From: Bacteroidota bacterium
Lineage (GTDB): Bacteria > Bacteroidota > Bacteroidia > Palsa-948
Direction of reading: 5' to 3'
Assembly: GCA_003164895.1 (NCBI GenBank)
Contig: PLUL01000020.1
Span: forward strand, 60,698-124,697
DNA length: 64,000 bases
Of the stretch, positions 33,831-42,164 are shown one piece after another. Under the pieces are notes generated by a model. The model searched no databases, had not been told where the DNA came from, and was given only the letters and a program-made list of their open reading frames with translations. The number at the start of each line of letters is the position of its first letter. Position 1 is the stretch's first letter. The position numbers and the translations under genes were made by a program.

Positions 33831-35957
33831 ATGAAGTTCAAAGTCGGAATTGATATTGGCGGAACATTTACAGATATCATTACGATCTCTGAAACGGGTG
33901 ATACCACCGTACATAAAACCTTGTCAACTCCCCAGGATTCTTCCATCGGTTTCATAAATGGCTTGCGCGAAGTTGCTGAAATGCGTTCAACAAATTTTGA
34001 ACAGTTTCTTTCATCCATTGACACTATTGTGCATGGAACTACTGTGGCGACTAATGCATTACTCACTCTGAAAGGCGCAAAGACTGCGCTGATCACAACC
34101 AAGGGATTTCGTGATGCATTGGAGATGCGTAGAGGAATTCGTGAAGAGCAATTCAATAATCACTATAAGAACGTAACTCCGCTCGTGCCTCGTTACTTGC
34201 GTTTTATTGTAGATGAACGCATCAGTGCCGAAGGGAAAGTGGTGAAGAAATTCAAAGAGAAAGAACTTCTTCCTATTATTAAAAAGATTCAGGAAGAAAA
34301 AGTGGAATCAGTCTGCATCTGCTTCATGAACTCTTTCAAAAATAATTCTCACGAAAAGCAAGCGGTAAAATTTCTTCGTAAAAATCTGAAAGGAATTTTT
34401 GTAACTGCATCTTTTGAAGTGCTTCCTTCCATTCGTTTTTATGAAAGAGTAAGCACAACAGCAGTAAGTGCATTTGTCGGACCAATTGTTGCAAATTATT
34501 TTGATAATCTCATTAAGAAATTAGATGATATAAAATTTAAAGGAACGCTTCTGATAATGCAATCGAATGGTGGAGTGGTTACTCCAGATGTGGTGAAAAA
34601 AAATCCTGCAGTAACAGTTCTTTCAGGACCAGCGGCAGCACCAACCGCAGGAGCATTTTATTCAGCTCTGCTCGGTTATAAAAATTGTATCACTGTTGAT
34701 ATGGGTGGAACCAGTTTTGATGCAGCACTTGTGATAGATAATCAATGCGTGACAAGTACCGAAGGTTCAATCAATCGCTATAGAATTGCATTGCCATCGC
34801 TTGATATCATTACGATTGGCGCTGGTGGTGGAAGCATTGGTTGGATAGATAACGGAGGATTACTAAGGATGGGTCCGCAAAGTGCAGGTGCAATGCCCGG
34901 TCCAGTTTGTTACGAGCGTGGCGGAACAGTTCCGGCATGTACAGATGCCGATCTGATATTAGGTTATCTTAACCCTGATTTTTTTGCAGGAGGAAAATTA
35001 AAACTGAATAAAGCGAAAGCTGAAAATACTATCAAAACTGTTCTTGCGGATAAGTTAGGTCTGTCGGTGTTGGAAACTGTAGCGGGAATGTATCGCATCA
35101 TCAACAGTAACATGGCGCAAGGCGTTCGTGAAATTTCTGTGGAACGCGGATATGATCCTCGTGAATTTCTTTTCATCGTTGCAGGTGGTGCAGGTTCTAT
35201 TCATTCGTCAGAGATCTGCAAGGAGTTGGAGATTCCAATGTTTGTTGTTCCGAATGTTTCTTCCATTTTCTGTGCAGCCGGAATGTTACTTGGCGATCTG
35301 AAACATGATTATATCCGTTCCTATTTTTCTTCTTTCACAAAAATTGATAAGAAACATTTTCTAAAAGTGTTCAATGAAATGAAAGAAGAAGGAATCAACA
35401 CACTGCTTCATGAAGGAGTAAAAGAAAAAGATATTGAATTGTATCCTACGCTTGATATGCGTTATGTGGGACAATATCACGAAGTGCCGTTACAAGTTGA
35501 ATGGAACGATATTTTGAATTTTAATCTTGAAAGTGTTTTCGAAGTTTTCCATAAAGAGCATAATCGCCAGTTTGGATATTCTTTAAAAGAAGAACAAACC
35601 GAAATGGAGTTGATCAACATTCGTTTGCGGATGATCGGAAAAATGGAAAAACCAAAATTTCTTTCTTCAAAAGGTGAGGCGCACAATTTAGAAAAGGCGT
35701 TGAAAGAAAAACGCAAAGCATATATTCCTGAATTGAATGTCATGCAGGAAATTCCGGTGTACGATGGCGATATGCCGCTGGGTGGTGCGGTCATCAAAGG
35801 GCCGGCTGTGATCGAAAAGATCACAACATCTGTTTTTGTCAGCAACGATTACGATTGTTTGGTGGATGAGTTTGGATCTTTTGTGGTCTATAATAAATCG
35901 GTTTATCCGGATGGATTTAAAGTAGAAAAGAAAAAAATTATTGAAGTTGTTGACTAA
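33831..35957 (+). CDS. hydantoinase/oxoprolinase A subunit (HyuA), ATP-dependent lactamase
   Basis: A 708-residue ASKHA-fold ATPase: phosphate-1 loop GIDIGGTFTD (residues 7-16), HGTTVATNALL, then hydantoinase A domain with VDMGGTSFD, GAGGGSIGWID and AGGAGSIHS. This family pairs with HyuB to open lactam rings with ATP (5-oxoproline, N-methylhydantoin, carbapyrimidine relatives). A TTG at 33825 opens the frame; ATG 33831 is preferred. It is the first gene of the operon. In the proposed scheme it activates the amide of 2-oxoindole-3-acetate for ring opening to 2-aminophenylsuccinate. Confidence 0.9.
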   Translation: MKFKVGIDIGGTFTDIITISETGDTTVHKTLSTPQDSSIGFINGLREVAEMRSTNFEQFLSSIDTIVHGTTVATNALLTLKGAKTALITTKGFRDALEMRRGIREEQFNNHYKNVTPLVPRYLRFIVDERISAEGKVVKKFKEKELLPIIKKIQEEKVESVCICFMNSFKNNSHEKQAVKFLRKNLKGIFVTASFEVLPSIRFYERVSTTAVSAFVGPIVANYFDNLIKKLDDIKFKGTLLIMQSNGGVVTPDVVKKNPAVTVLSGPAAAPTAGAFYSALLGYKNCITVDMGGTSFDAALVIDNQCVTSTEGSINRYRIALPSLDIITIGAGGGSIGWIDNGGLLRMGPQSAGAMPGPVCYERGGTVPACTDADLILGYLNPDFFAGGKLKLNKAKAENTIKTVLADKLGLSVLETVAGMYRIINSNMAQGVREISVERGYDPREFLFIVAGGAGSIHSSEICKELEIPMFVVPNVSSIFCAAGMLLGDLKHDYIRSYFSSFTKIDKKHFLKVFNEMKEEGINTLLHEGVKEKDIELYPTLDMRYVGQYHEVPLQVEWNDILNFNLESVFEVFHKEHNRQFGYSLKEEQTEMELINIRLRMIGKMEKPKFLSSKGEAHNLEKALKEKRKAYIPELNVMQEIPVYDGDMPLGGAVIKGPAVIEKITTSVFVSNDYDCLVDEFGSFVVYNKSVYPDGFKVEKKKIIEVVD

Positions 35958-35975
35958 TCTCTTATTTATTCTGAA

Positions 35976-37649
35976 ATGAAAATTGATAAAATATTGGTTT
36001 CCATTTTTCAGCGGGCATTCAAATCCATTACGGATGAGATGAGCATCTCACTGACAAAAACCACGCGCTCTCCGATTCTTTGTGAAGCGAAGGATTTTGT
36101 GACCGGCTTGTACGATGCCAAAGGACAAATGCTGGAGCAGACAGAAAATTTGCCAATACTTTCTTTTTCTCTAGGACCGGTCTGTCGGGTAATTCTTGAA
36201 CAATATGGTTCGGACATTTATCCCGGTGATGTGATCATTCACAACGATGTTTTTTCAATGGGAAATCAGAACAACGATGTGGCGATCTTCAAGCCGACCT
36301 TTCATAATAATGTTTTAGTAGGATGGTCGGCAGCGAAGGGACATCAGGCAGACATCGGAGGTGCAGTTCAAGGCGGTTACAATCCGAATGCAACCGAGGT
36401 TTGGCAGGAAGCCATTAGAATCCCTGCGGTTAAATTATATGAGAAAGGAAAATTACGAAAAGATGTTTGGAATTTAATTTTTGCGAACATCCGTTTGCAA
36501 ATGGTACAGGAAGATATCAAGGCGCAGATTGGCGCATGCACGTTAGGCGAAAGAAGATTGGAAGCATTTGTTGCAAAATATGGTTTGGAAATTTTTGAAT
36601 CGCATAAGCAAGCGTTGTTCGATTCCACCGAGAAAATGATGCGTGCCGAAATAAAGGCAATTCCAAACGGAGTTTACACTGGTGGAAGCATGGTTTACTT
36701 TGACGGTAAACACAAAGGAAGCAAGTTTCCTATCCGCACAAAAATTACGGTGGAGAACGATAACATCACCTTTGATTTCTCAAAATCATCTCCGCAAACA
36801 AAAGGTTTTGTAAATGGAATATACACTTCAACGTGTTCTGCCATCACGCTTACTTTTTTGCAGATGGTGAATCCGAACATTCCTCACAACGAAGGAATGA
36901 TCAAGCCCTTGAAATATATTGTGCCGGAAGGAACAATTCTTAACGCATCTTATCCTGCTGCCACAACTTTTGGAAATCATTTGTGTCCGCAGATTGCAGA
37001 TTCTATTTTCAAAGCGCTTGGTCCTGCGGTTCCGGAAAGAATTACTGCCGGATGGAATCATTTGCTTTGCTCTCTCTTCACCGGAAATCATCCGCGCACC
37101 GGAAAAAAATATGTTGACATCTGCTTCCTCGGGCTGAAGGGCGGAAGCGGTGCACTGAAAGGAGATGATGGTTACGATCACATCGGCATGATTGATGCTT
37201 CGGGCGGTGTATTAGATCAGGATTATGAAATGTACGAGCAGCAAACTCCGCATCAAATTATTCAACACGAATATTTATGCGATTCCGGTGGAGCAGGTGA
37301 ATGGCGTGGCGGGTTAGGAACAGAAACAAAAATATTATTGAAAGGAGGAGATACCACCATGGTGGTGTTTGGCGATGGCGATGTGGAACCCAATTACGGT
37401 TTGTTTGGCGGAAAAGGAAGTATGTTGAATAAGATCGAGTTGAAATATAAGAATGGAAAGAAATTAATTCCGATGAGCAAGGATATGATACACGGAATTC
37501 CTGATAACACATTGTATTACCAGGTTGCAGGCGGTGGCGGTGGATATGGCAATCCTAAGAAACGCGATAAGGAAAAAGTTTTATGGGATGTAAAGAATGA
37601 AGTGGTTTCAAAAAAAGTGGCACAGAAAATTTACGGAGTAAAAAAATAA
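35976..37649 (+). CDS. hydantoinase/oxoprolinase B subunit (HyuB)
   Basis: A 557-residue protein matching the HyuB family: FKSITDEMSISLTKTTRSP at the N-terminus, YPGDVIIHNDVFSMGNQNNDVAI with a metal-ligand-like Asp/His set, GWSAAKGHQADIGG, and a C-terminal GGGGYGNP motif. It forms the catalytic hydrolase half with HyuA; the acyl-phosphate made by HyuA is thought to be hydrolysed here (family knowledge). Gap to hyuA 18 nt, to the RidA gene 4 nt. Normal length, intact. Confidence 0.9.
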   Translation: MKIDKILVSIFQRAFKSITDEMSISLTKTTRSPILCEAKDFVTGLYDAKGQMLEQTENLPILSFSLGPVCRVILEQYGSDIYPGDVIIHNDVFSMGNQNNDVAIFKPTFHNNVLVGWSAAKGHQADIGGAVQGGYNPNATEVWQEAIRIPAVKLYEKGKLRKDVWNLIFANIRLQMVQEDIKAQIGACTLGERRLEAFVAKYGLEIFESHKQALFDSTEKMMRAEIKAIPNGVYTGGSMVYFDGKHKGSKFPIRTKITVENDNITFDFSKSSPQTKGFVNGIYTSTCSAITLTFLQMVNPNIPHNEGMIKPLKYIVPEGTILNASYPAATTFGNHLCPQIADSIFKALGPAVPERITAGWNHLLCSLFTGNHPRTGKKYVDICFLGLKGGSGALKGDDGYDHIGMIDASGGVLDQDYEMYEQQTPHQIIQHEYLCDSGGAGEWRGGLGTETKILLKGGDTTMVVFGDGDVEPNYGLFGGKGSMLNKIELKYKNGKKLIPMSKDMIHGIPDNTLYYQVAGGGGGYGNPKKRDKEKVLWDVKNEVVSKKVAQKIYGVKK

Positions 37650-37653
37650 GTTT

Positions 37654-38055
37654 ATGAGTCATCAAACAATACTTCCTGACGGATGGCCAACACCGAAAGG
37701 ATATTCAAACGGAATTCTTGCTGCAAAAGGAAGAGTACTTTTTCTGGCAGGGCAAGTCGGCTGGTCGCCTGAAGAAAAATTTGCCAGTGATAAACTGATC
37801 CCGCAATTTGAACAGGCATTGAAAAATATTGTTGCGATCGTAATAAAAGCAGGAGGAAAGCCCGAAGACATCTGCAAGATGACTTGCTTCTGCAAAGACC
37901 GAACTCAATATCTGGAAACGCGAAAAGAATTAGGAGCTATCTGGAAAAACATAATGGGAAGACATTATCCCTGCATGAGTATGATTTTCGTCGTGGATCT
38001 TTTGGATCATCCTGCGCTAATTGAGATTGAAGCAACCGCAGTAATACCTGAATAA
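37654..38055 (+). CDS. RidA/YjgF-family protein
   Basis: A 133-residue RidA-fold protein: LFLAGQVGWSPEEKF, LKNIVAIVIKAGGKPEDICKMTCFCKDR and ALIEIEATAVIPE. The canonical RidA Arg near residue 105 is not obvious at AALIEIE..., where this protein has DHPALIEIEATAV, so it may be an Rid4-7-like member. RidA proteins hydrolyse enamines/imines from amino acids; relatives commonly sit in N-heterocycle and aminoaromatic operons. It could remove a reactive imine or aid lactam opening. Its stop overlaps the next start by 1 nt. Confidence 0.82.
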   Translation: MSHQTILPDGWPTPKGYSNGILAAKGRVLFLAGQVGWSPEEKFASDKLIPQFEQALKNIVAIVIKAGGKPEDICKMTCFCKDRTQYLETRKELGAIWKNIMGRHYPCMSMIFVVDLLDHPALIEIEATAVIPE

Positions 38056-39185
38056 TGAATTTTGAACTGAACGAAATACAAAAACAAATTCAGCAAACTT
38101 TCAAAGAGTTTGTTGATAGGAAAGTTAAACCCCGCGCTGCGGAGATCGATGAGAAAAAAGAATTCCCTCGCGATCTTTTCAATGAAGTGGGTGAACTTGG
38201 TTTTTATGGAATGCGTTATCCTGAAAATGTAGGTGGAACCGGTTTGGATATTACTTCTTATTGTCTCGCAGTAATGGAATTAGCGCGCGGCTCACTTTCT
38301 CTCGCAGCATCTTGCACGATGCAATCATTAATGGGGACTTATTTCCTTTATCGTTTTGGAGATAAAGAAATAAAAGAAAAATATTTTGCTGAAGCTTTGA
38401 AAGGAAAAAAGATCGGTGGCATTTGCATGACAGAACCTAATGCGGGAAGTGACTTGTTAGGTGTAAAGACCATTGCGAAAGTTACCGATGATGGATTTAT
38501 TCTGAACGGACAAAAAACATGGATCACTTCAGCTCCCGTTGCTAATTTTTTTACCGTGCTTGCAAAAACTGATAATCACGAACAACTTTCGATATTTTTT
38601 GTTCCAGCGAATTTGAAAGGTGTAATAGTTGGCAAGACCATTGAAAAACTTGGAGTTTGCGGTTCGCTCACCAGCGAAGTTGGTTTCGTAGATGTAAAAC
38701 TTCCGAAAAATTATTTACTCGGACAAATTGGTGGTGGCACAAAATATTTAATGGAAATTCTTGCAGAGATACGGATCATGACAGCCGCACTTGCCATTGG
38801 AGTTGCCACTGCTGCTTATAATGATGCAGTTGAATATGCAAAGACAAGAGTTCAGTTCGGAAAACCGATTGGAACTTTCCAGGCTGTCAGCATGAAACTT
38901 GCTGATATGGCGGTTCAATTAGAAACGGCTAAGCATTATGTTTTTTATACTTCATGGCTTAGTGAAAATAATCTTCCAAGAAAAAAAGAATCAATGATGG
39001 CAAAACTTTATGCATCGGAATGTGCAAATTCCATTTGCGATCAGGCAACACGTGTTTTTGCTTCGTATGGTTTTGCGATGGAATATCCAGTACAAAGATA
39101 TTTTCGTGATGCAAGATTTACATTGATTGGAGGTGGTACTTCTGAAATTTTAAAAATAAATATCGGCAGGGAATTAGGATTATGA
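38055..39185 (+). CDS. acyl-CoA dehydrogenase family protein lacking the canonical catalytic Glu
   Basis: A 376-residue flavoprotein with ICMTEPNAGSD and KTWITSA (FAD/substrate sites), TRVQFGKPIGTFQ and the C-terminal RYFRDARFTLIGGGTSEIL. Aligned without gaps to the usual YEGT catalytic motif, the base position is Gly360. At the alternative position used by isovaleryl-CoA dehydrogenase there is Ile239, with Glu238 beside it. A dehydrogenase that begins with decarboxylation of a malonyl-type substrate would not need a base, which fits a benzylmalonyl-CoA dehydrogenase in the operon scheme (inference). It overlaps both neighbours (1 and 4 nt). Confidence 0.88.
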   Translation: MNFELNEIQKQIQQTFKEFVDRKVKPRAAEIDEKKEFPRDLFNEVGELGFYGMRYPENVGGTGLDITSYCLAVMELARGSLSLAASCTMQSLMGTYFLYRFGDKEIKEKYFAEALKGKKIGGICMTEPNAGSDLLGVKTIAKVTDDGFILNGQKTWITSAPVANFFTVLAKTDNHEQLSIFFVPANLKGVIVGKTIEKLGVCGSLTSEVGFVDVKLPKNYLLGQIGGGTKYLMEILAEIRIMTAALAIGVATAAYNDAVEYAKTRVQFGKPIGTFQAVSMKLADMAVQLETAKHYVFYTSWLSENNLPRKKESMMAKLYASECANSICDQATRVFASYGFAMEYPVQRYFRDARFTLIGGGTSEILKINIGRELGL

Positions 39186-40558
39186 GTTATATAAAATCAT
39201 ACGGAATTGCGCTTGCACATTTCAGAATTGAAGATACAATTCTTAATCCGAAAGGAAAAAAGGATATGATGAAATCAGTTTGCTTTTCCGATGAAGATGT
39301 CATTACGCTTGCGGTAGAAGCAACATCAACCATTTACCATCAACCATCAACTATTGATGCTATTTTCTTTGCGACTACTTCTCCTGTTTTTAAAAATCGT
39401 TATCACGCTTCTTATCTTGCTGACCTATTAAATCTTCCGCAAGGAATTTTGACTCTTGATTTTGTAAACTCTTCTCGAAGCGGAACGGATGCATTATTAT
39501 TGGCAAACGTATTAATTAATTCCGGCAAATACAAAAATATTTTAGTTGTTGCTTCTGATGTTCATTTTCCTTCGATCGGAAAAGAGCTTGCGACTCCGTT
39601 CGGACATGCAGCGTGTGCAAATTTAATTAGCAGCGAAAAAGGAATTGCTGAAATTACTTCTGCAAAATCTTTCAGCTCTTCACTTGCTGAGGAATTTTCT
39701 TACAAAGGGAAAAATATTCAGTATGATCTGCGATTCAGTCGTGATGCGGGATTTAAAACAAATTTGACTTCATCATTGAAAAATTTTGTTTCTAATCCAA
39801 AACCTTATGATGCTGTTATTCTGAACTCGCTTTATGCAAGAATGGGCGGAGGAGTTTTTTCTAAAGCAGGTTTTGAAGAAAAACAATTTGCAAAAGATAC
39901 TCTTGCTTCTAAACTTGGCAATACAGGTGCAGTTCACGCTTTGCTTCTTTTAATCAACGAATTGGAAAGTGAAAAGAAAAATATTCTGCTTGTTGATTAT
40001 ACGAATGGAACGAATATTTTAGAAGTAAAAAATAATTCTACTGGCAAGACAAAGTTATTTCAAGATGAGTTAAAGAATTTTGAATTAATTAATTCGTATC
40101 AGGATTATTTGTTGTTGCGAAAGGCAGGAAATTTTAATTCTTCAAAATACGAAACCAAGGAAATGTTTTCTTCCGAAATGATGCAGGAACGCGAAAAGGA
40201 TACTTTGCAATATTTGAAAGGATTGAAGTGTGACAAATGCGGAACAATTTATTATTTGAAATCTACTCGTTGTAAAAAATGCAAATCAGATAAATTTTCA
40301 GTAATCCAATTGTCAAAAACAGGAACTGTTTATACTTTTACAAGCGAACATTATTTTCCAAGTTCATTTCCTCCAATTAGCATCTTGGTTATTGATCTGG
40401 ATGGCGGTGGACGAATGACTGTTCAACAGACAAATACAATGTATCCTGAAAGAAATAAAATTGAAATTGGTTCAAAAGTGAAATTAGTTTTACGGAAGAT
40501 GATAGAGCATGACGCTAAGCCAAATTATTTTTGGAAAGCAATCCCAATGATGAGTTAA
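39182..40558 (+). CDS. HMG-CoA-synthase-like domain fused to DUF35 zinc-ribbon/OB domain
   Basis: A 458-residue fusion. Residues about 1-285 have the thiolase-fold 3-hydroxy-3-methylglutaryl-CoA-synthase-like pattern (FATTSPVF, VVASDVHF, SKLGNTGAVHALL). At the nucleophile position, archaeal enzymes read ACKAGT and this one reads SSRSGT, so Ser98 replaces Cys. Residues about 345-458 are a DUF35 unit: zinc ribbon Cys350, 353, 364, 367, then an OB-fold (GTVYTFTSEHYF). DUF35 proteins bind acyl-CoA for a partner thiolase. It sits directly before a thiolase, so the two probably form one complex. Residues 48-57 come from a heptamer repeat. Confidence 0.85.
   Translation: MSYIKSYGIALAHFRIEDTILNPKGKKDMMKSVCFSDEDVITLAVEATSTIYHQPSTIDAIFFATTSPVFKNRYHASYLADLLNLPQGILTLDFVNSSRSGTDALLLANVLINSGKYKNILVVASDVHFPSIGKELATPFGHAACANLISSEKGIAEITSAKSFSSSLAEEFSYKGKNIQYDLRFSRDAGFKTNLTSSLKNFVSNPKPYDAVILNSLYARMGGGVFSKAGFEEKQFAKDTLASKLGNTGAVHALLLLINELESEKKNILLVDYTNGTNILEVKNNSTGKTKLFQDELKNFELINSYQDYLLLRKAGNFNSSKYETKEMFSSEMMQEREKDTLQYLKGLKCDKCGTIYYLKSTRCKKCKSDKFSVIQLSKTGTVYTFTSEHYFPSSFPPISILVIDLDGGGRMTVQQTNTMYPERNKIEIGSKVKLVLRKMIEHDAKPNYFWKAIPMMS
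39324..39351. repeat. heptanucleotide tandem repeat in coding sequence (CATCAAC, CATTTAC, CATCAAC x2)
   Basis: Four 7-bp units inside the HMGCS-DUF35 gene, coding for TSTIYHQPST, in the helix-strand linker before the conserved IDAIFFAT strand. Confidence 0.8.
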
Positions 40559-40579
40559 GAATGCAGAATTAAGAATTAA
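40552..40579. repeat. heptanucleotide tandem repeat spanning a stop codon and the next start
   Basis: GAGTTAA, GAATGCA, GAATTAA, GAATTAA. The first unit carries the TAA stop of the HMGCS-DUF35 gene (40556-40558) and the last base is the A of the thiolase ATG (40579). The whole intergenic spacer is therefore repeat, with no Shine-Dalgarno-like sequence. Confidence 0.82.
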
Positions 40580-41751
40580 TGAAGGATATAGCGATTATAG
40601 GCATTGGTGTTACAAAATTCGGTGAACTGTTTCATCAGAGTTATGATGATCTGGTGCGCGATGCGGCAATGCAGGCGGTGAAGGATGCTCAGATTTCTTT
40701 GGATGATATTGGCGCAGCTTGGCTTTCCACTGCATTTCCTGAGATCGGGGTTTTCAAAGGAAGAAGCGGAATGGATTTGTGCGAGCCACTTTCACTTTAC
40801 AATATTCCTGTTACACGCGTTTCTAATTTTTGCGCTTCGGGGGCTGATGCTATTCGCAATGCCGTTAATGCGCTTCATGCAGGAGAATGTGAAGTGGCAA
40901 TGGCGCTGGGAGTTGAAAAACTTCGTGATCGTCAGCCGCAGGATTCTATTGTGAAAATGATGGTTGAATACGGGCATCCGTTCTTGCAGAAAGGATTTAC
41001 TGCTGCCGGAACATTTGCTGTTTATGCAAATCGCATGATGAAAGAATTTGGAGTAACGCGTGAAGACATTTCAAATGTTTCCCTAAAAAATCATTATCAC
41101 GGTTCGCTGAATGAAAAAGCATTTTATCAGAAACCTTGTTCGCTTGAAGAAGTTATGAAATCACCAATGGTTGCCGATCCGCTTACTGTTCTGGATTCTT
41201 GTCCGACAACCGATGGCGCTGCCTGTGTGATTTTAGTTCGGGCAGAAGATGTTGACAAGAAAAAACATAATCCAATTTTTATAAAAGGAATCGGACTTTC
41301 AGTTTCTACAGGATGGGATTTGCCATTTTTTGATCCGAATCATGATTTCCTTTCGTTCGAGGCAACGAGAGTTGCAGCGAAATCGGCATACAAGCAAGCA
41401 GGCATTACAAAACCCATTGATGAGATTGATTTAATAGAAGTGCATGATTGTTTTTCAATTGTTGAATTAATTACATACGAAGATTTAGGATTATGCAAAC
41501 AAGGCGAAGCAAAAGATTTGATTCGCGGAAAAGAAACACAGCTCGGAGGAAAAATTCCTGTGAATGTGAGCGGTGGTTTATTATCCTGTGGTCATCCGGT
41601 TGGTGCAACAGGAATCAGAATGGTGGTGGAAGTTTCGAATCACCTTCGCGGAAATGCGGGTGAGCGTCAGGTAAAAAATGCAAAAAGAGGATTAACTCAT
41701 AATATCGGTGGTCCGGGTGCAATTGCATCGGTGATAATTTTAGAAAATTAA
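40579..41751 (+). CDS. SCP2-type thiolase
   Basis: A 390-residue thiolase of the sterol-carrier-protein-2 type: nucleophile Cys85 in SNFCASGAD, EVHDCFSIVEL (HDCF motif), His339 in SCGHPVGATG and NIGGPGA near the C-terminus. It belongs to the class that works with DUF35 partners, such as BbsB with BbsA in anaerobic toluene degradation. In the operon scheme it would thiolytically release acetyl-CoA from a 3-oxo-3-arylpropionyl-CoA. All usual catalytic residues are present, unlike in its HMGCS-like neighbour. Confidence 0.9.
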   Translation: MKDIAIIGIGVTKFGELFHQSYDDLVRDAAMQAVKDAQISLDDIGAAWLSTAFPEIGVFKGRSGMDLCEPLSLYNIPVTRVSNFCASGADAIRNAVNALHAGECEVAMALGVEKLRDRQPQDSIVKMMVEYGHPFLQKGFTAAGTFAVYANRMMKEFGVTREDISNVSLKNHYHGSLNEKAFYQKPCSLEEVMKSPMVADPLTVLDSCPTTDGAACVILVRAEDVDKKKHNPIFIKGIGLSVSTGWDLPFFDPNHDFLSFEATRVAAKSAYKQAGITKPIDEIDLIEVHDCFSIVELITYEDLGLCKQGEAKDLIRGKETQLGGKIPVNVSGGLLSCGHPVGATGIRMVVEVSNHLRGNAGERQVKNAKRGLTHNIGGPGAIASVIILEN

Positions 41752-41757
41752 AATAAT

Positions 41758-42141
41758 ATGAAAGTACTTTTAGCAAAACCCGGACTTGATGGCCATGATG
41801 TAGGTGTAAAAGTGCTGGCGCACGGATTGATCGATGCTGGCTTCACGGTTGTTTATTCTGGATTAAGAAAATCCATTGAGGAAATTGTTCAGATTGCAAT
41901 TGAAAATAAGGTTGACATCATCGGGCTTTCAATTTTATCAGGAACACACATTTTACTGTCTCAGCGAATGAAAGAGGTGATGACGGAAAGGAAATTAAAT
42001 ATTCCCTGGTTCGTAGGTGGAAATATTCCTCCAAACGATATTGATAAATTAAAAAAGCTGGGCGCATCAAAAGCATTTGCAACCGGAAGCAAGGTAGCTG
42101 ATGTGGTAACGTATTTTAATTCTATTCATGTTCCTGCATAA
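41758..42141 (+). CDS. coenzyme B12-binding small subunit of an acyl-CoA mutase
   Basis: A 127-residue Rossmann-like cobalamin-binding domain: DGHDVG with Asp11-x-His13-x-x-Gly16 (His13 is the lower cobalt ligand), Ser58-x-Leu60 and Gly87-Gly88, the full base-off/His-on signature. The stand-alone size matches small subunits of split mutases (archaeal methylmalonyl-CoA mutase, IcmB, HcmB). The large subunit follows after 23 nt. Confidence 0.94.
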   Translation: MKVLLAKPGLDGHDVGVKVLAHGLIDAGFTVVYSGLRKSIEEIVQIAIENKVDIIGLSILSGTHILLSQRMKEVMTERKLNIPWFVGGNIPPNDIDKLKKLGASKAFATGSKVADVVTYFNSIHVPA

Positions 42142-42164
42142 TATTTTTTATAAAAAGTATACTC

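Noticed and set aside
33723..33914. 63-codon minus-strand frame in front of hyuA
   Set aside because: It overlaps the start of hyuA, has no family resemblance or good start signal, and lies in AT-rich promoter DNA.
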